Positions 27,810 through 29,916 of a DNA stretch of 29,916 bases are shown in pieces (position 1 is the stretch's first letter; each line of letters begins with the position of its first letter). The notes beneath the pieces are model-generated. The model was given only the letters and a program-made list of their open reading frames with translations. It made no database searches and was not told the DNA's origin. Where the stretch lies: positions 1 through 29,916 of IMG/VR virus record IMGVR_UViG_3300036759_000109, one strand, 5' to 3'. This DNA comes from a virus. The position numbers and the translations under genes were made by a program.

Positions 27810-29440
27810 GTATCCACCTTCAATGCCTCTAGCACGGTCTCTAGCTCAGCGTCCGTAATCAGCTTTTGATCCCTCAGCCGTTGCAAATCCGAGGGGCTAT
27901 AGAATCCCGCACGGGCGAGGCGGGTAATCTCGTCAACATCAAAATGCACGGAATCCCGTGCCTCATAATCTGTATCCTCGCCAAACTTCATGAAGCCCCA
28001 TAGAGCAAACGTCACGGCAACAAGAGGCGAGAGATCAACCGCGGCATTCTTCTCGTCCCAGGCCCACGATTCGGAAAGAGTCCGCTTGTCGGCCCCGGCC
28101 AGCGCATCCCGCAAAGGCTTCTGGCGGAGATGCCACACGAGATCATCACGGAGCGAGTCAAAGAATTGCCCGCAAGCATGCCCCACGTCTTGAGTCGTAA
28201 GCTTTACGACGTTGAATTTCTGCCGCTCCAAATCATCAACGAGGGAGCCAGAAGCCCCCCGGGGGTTGATGATCCAGGCGGGCGAGTGCCAGCGCTCTTG
28301 AAGCTCCACGCAACGAGGCACAACCCAGTTGGTACCGGGCCTCCGGTCGGCAACCTCAATCCCCATCCGGCCATCTGGCCGGGCTCCCGCCAGGCCGATA
28401 GACGCCCATTTGCGATCCGGGGAGACATTGACCGCGAAGACGGGACGGGCCGGGCGGGCAGGATCATCATTGTTGTCCTGGGTTGCATCCCACCATTTAC
28501 GCGGGATGACAAGCCAGCCATCCAGCGGGGCCGGGTACTGGCCGACTCCCATACGCTCCCGGAGCCACTCCGTCTCATCCATAGCCTCTTTCTCTTTGAC
28601 TATGTAATCTTCGGAGATCCGGATACCTAGAGCCGGGTTGGCGCGGGCAACAGAGCGTATATCGTCCGGATCATCGTGGGCTTTACAGGATGGGTCGCAT
28701 TCCTCCCCGTGAGCGTTAATGCTCCACTCAAGGAAAACGAGGGAAGGCGAGCTACCCGCAACCCCGCGCCTTCTCACCTTCGCTAGCTGCGTTGAGGTGA
28801 TCATCCCCGCGCTAGCCATATACAGGACTTGAGGGTTGGGCCTGGCCGAGAGCGTTGGAAGCGTAGCCCCGACCTTGGCCGCGTCAAGGATCATGGCTTC
28901 GTCATAAATGACGAGATCCCCGGTAAAGCCCCGGCCGCTCCCGCCCGACCGGGCGAGGAACCTTAGCCGCTTCTCAGCCCTCCGAGTTATGTGCCTTCCG
29001 CCTGGGCCCATGATGATTGTTGGGGAAGGCAGAAGCGTTATGCCCTCTTGCCCATGGGAATCGCTATATTTCTTTATCCTACGGTCAAGGTCTGGAGTGT
29101 TTTGTATCAGATACTTGACGCGAAAATAGGCCTCTTCCGCAGTTTTAAACTCGTGTGCCGTGTGAATGATCAAGCGATCGGAGGGGAAGAGGAAGAGGCC
29201 GGCTAGCTCCCTGGCCTCAATGATGCTGCCCTTACCGTTTTGACGCCCAAGGATGGCGAGAAATTCAAACCCGCTCCATTTGCCGTCAGTCCTTACGCTA
29301 ACCATCTTGTCTAGCGCGAAGGATTGCCAGTCATCAAGGAAGAGGCTTGCCGAGGCGGCAAGCTCTATCGCCTCGGCCCCGTATGATTTGGCTATATCTT
29401 GCGGATATGAGAAGAGCCGCGGTCTCTGCTCACCTATCAA
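27806..29440 (-). CDS. Terminase large subunit
   Basis: 544 aa from the TTG at 29440, which overlaps the preceding stop codon (TTGA). The motor ATPase and nuclease cut and pump concatemeric DNA into the prohead. Walker A is GRQNGKGS (65-72), Walker B is DLVIYDEAM (D180, E181), and the coupling motif is in YMASAGM. The C-terminal RNase H-like nuclease domain starts near FAVNVSPDRKWASIGLAG with a likely metal-binding Asp, and SLVDDLE and the last Asp-rich stretch complete it. Length is usual. Confidence 0.95.
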   Translation of the reverse strand: MIGEQRPRLFSYPQDIAKSYGAEAIELAASASLFLDDWQSFALDKMVSVRTDGKWSGFEFLAILGRQNGKGSIIEARELAGLFLFPSDRLIIHTAHEFKTAEEAYFRVKYLIQNTPDLDRRIKKYSDSHGQEGITLLPSPTIIMGPGGRHITRRAEKRLRFLARSGGSGRGFTGDLVIYDEAMILDAAKVGATLPTLSARPNPQVLYMASAGMITSTQLAKVRRRGVAGSSPSLVFLEWSINAHGEECDPSCKAHDDPDDIRSVARANPALGIRISEDYIVKEKEAMDETEWLRERMGVGQYPAPLDGWLVIPRKWWDATQDNNDDPARPARPVFAVNVSPDRKWASIGLAGARPDGRMGIEVADRRPGTNWVVPRCVELQERWHSPAWIINPRGASGSLVDDLERQKFNVVKLTTQDVGHACGQFFDSLRDDLVWHLRQKPLRDALAGADKRTLSESWAWDEKNAAVDLSPLVAVTFALWGFMKFGEDTDYEARDSVHFDVDEITRLARAGFYSPSDLQRLRDQKLITDAELETVLEALKVDT

Positions 29441-29604
29441 AGCTTAATCCCGGACGGGATAGAGCATTGCTCCCGGGAGCAAATCTCACACTCGCATTCG
29501 TCCGAATAGCAGAGGTGAATATCCGAGCGCTCATCCGGATCTTCCGCGAAAGAGGCCCACCAGCAATCAAAGCAATAGCGGAGCCCGCTAGAGGTGGTAA
29601 TCAT
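29437..29604 (-). CDS. Small cysteine-rich protein between the terminase genes
   Basis: 55 aa, MITTSSGLRYCFDCWWASFA at the start and CECEICSREQCSIPSGIKL at the end. The start ATG overlaps the upstream stop codon (ATGA) with GGAG directly before it, and its stop overlaps the terminase start (TTGA), so it is tightly coupled to both. Seven Cys in C-x2-C (11, 14), a single Cys (32), C-x-C-x2-C (37, 39, 42) and a single Cys (47) suggest one or two zinc sites. No HNH motif. Possibly an accessory to DNA packaging; function unknown. Confidence 0.65.
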   Translation of the reverse strand: MITTSSGLRYCFDCWWASFAEDPDERSDIHLCYSDECECEICSREQCSIPSGIKL

Positions 29605-29843
29605 TTCTCCTGCACTTTGCGGGCAAGGTCGGCAATTCTATCTGTTTCCGGGGCCGGCTGAGAGGCTATTGCCGCCATGGTGAGCCGAAGCTCCCGGGCG
29701 ATCCCGGCCGCCTGCCGGTCATCTATTTCTTCCGAATCAAGCAATTGGGCGAGGCGAATAGCGAGCATTTCTAGCGCTGATTTTGGCCGGGAAATGCCAA
29801 GCTTGCGGAGGTCGGATTTGACTCCACTTTCAATTCTGCCCAT
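29601..29843 (-). CDS. Probable terminase small subunit
   Basis: 80 aa, GGAG 10 nt upstream of the ATG. Helical, with LDSEEIDDRQAAGIARELRL followed by TMAAIASQPAPETDRIADLA. Short proteins with a 'D-x-R-x-A-A-x-x-A-R-E-L-R-x-T-x-A' segment stand at this place in actinobacteriophages and are annotated as small terminase subunits (from memory). It lacks a visible helix-turn-helix, so the call rests mainly on position. Confidence 0.6.
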   Translation of the reverse strand: MGRIESGVKSDLRKLGISRPKSALEMLAIRLAQLLDSEEIDDRQAAGIARELRLTMAAIASQPAPETDRIADLARKVQEK

Positions 29844-29914
29844 TTAACAATGGCTCCGGAATGGCATGGGGAGAGAAATTCGATAAGCGAGCCGGCTCCG
29901 TCCAGGGCAAACGC
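29771..29914 (-). CDS. Possible 3' end of a gene entering from the right edge
   Basis: A frame without a visible start is open from the window edge to a TAG at 29773-29771 and would overlap the small terminase gene by 73 bp. It ends with SPCHSGAIVKWAELKVESNP, faintly like an HNH endonuclease tail, which is a common neighbour of terminases. Too short to judge; no other gene is visible between 29844 and the edge. Confidence 0.2.
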   Translation of the reverse strand, partial: AFALDGAGSLIEFLSPCHSGAIVKWAELKVESNPTSASLAFPGQNQR

Positions 29915-29916
29915 TA

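Overview
The window looks like the late (structural) half plus the lysogeny region of a temperate, tailed, long-tailed (siphovirus) phage or prophage of a high-GC actinobacterium. The host group is inferred from four features: an Lsr2-type nucleoid protein (a family confined to actinobacteria), a Bxb1-like large serine integrase, an L5/Bxb1-like immunity repressor and an MmpS-like exported protein. No host housekeeping gene is recognisable, and I cannot name a species or decide between free phage and integrated prophage.

From right to left on the minus strand runs a nearly gapless late operon: small terminase candidate, a 55-residue Cys-rich protein, large terminase, a small membrane protein, HK97-type portal, prohead protease, major capsid protein, several small virion-like proteins including a 701-residue tandem-repeat protein, head-tail adaptor and connectors, major tail protein, tail assembly chaperones with a predicted -1 frameshift, tape measure protein with a lytic transglycosylase domain, minor tail proteins, amidase endolysin, holin and finally the Lsr2-like silencer. 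Most neighbours overlap by a few bases.

From about 3.6 to 11.0 kb small genes lie mainly on the plus strand: membrane or exported proteins, zinc-binding proteins and unknowns, often separated by strong G+C hairpins. Three of these hairpins belong to a repeated hairpin-plus-ribosome-binding-site cassette. Two minus-strand genes are embedded there: the repressor (4995-5483) and an unknown gene (9740-9991). At the left lie a HTH-NUDIX gene, the serine integrase and a secreted protein.

The most interesting items are these. (1) A 137-nt RNA at 9027-9163 has the tRNA-like domain of tmRNA, including G3-U70 and A73 alanine identity features, a 9-bp P2-like helix and interleaved inner helices, but is far shorter than known tmRNAs. 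(2) A dispersed 11-bp motif, GCTAGTTAACC and close variants, sits on promoters and intergenic regions and is probably the operator/stoperator of the L5-like repressor. (3) A 133-nt structured element at 4741-4873 buries the ribosome binding site of the next gene in a perfect 17-bp helix. (4) Repeated hairpin-leader cassettes precede three early genes.
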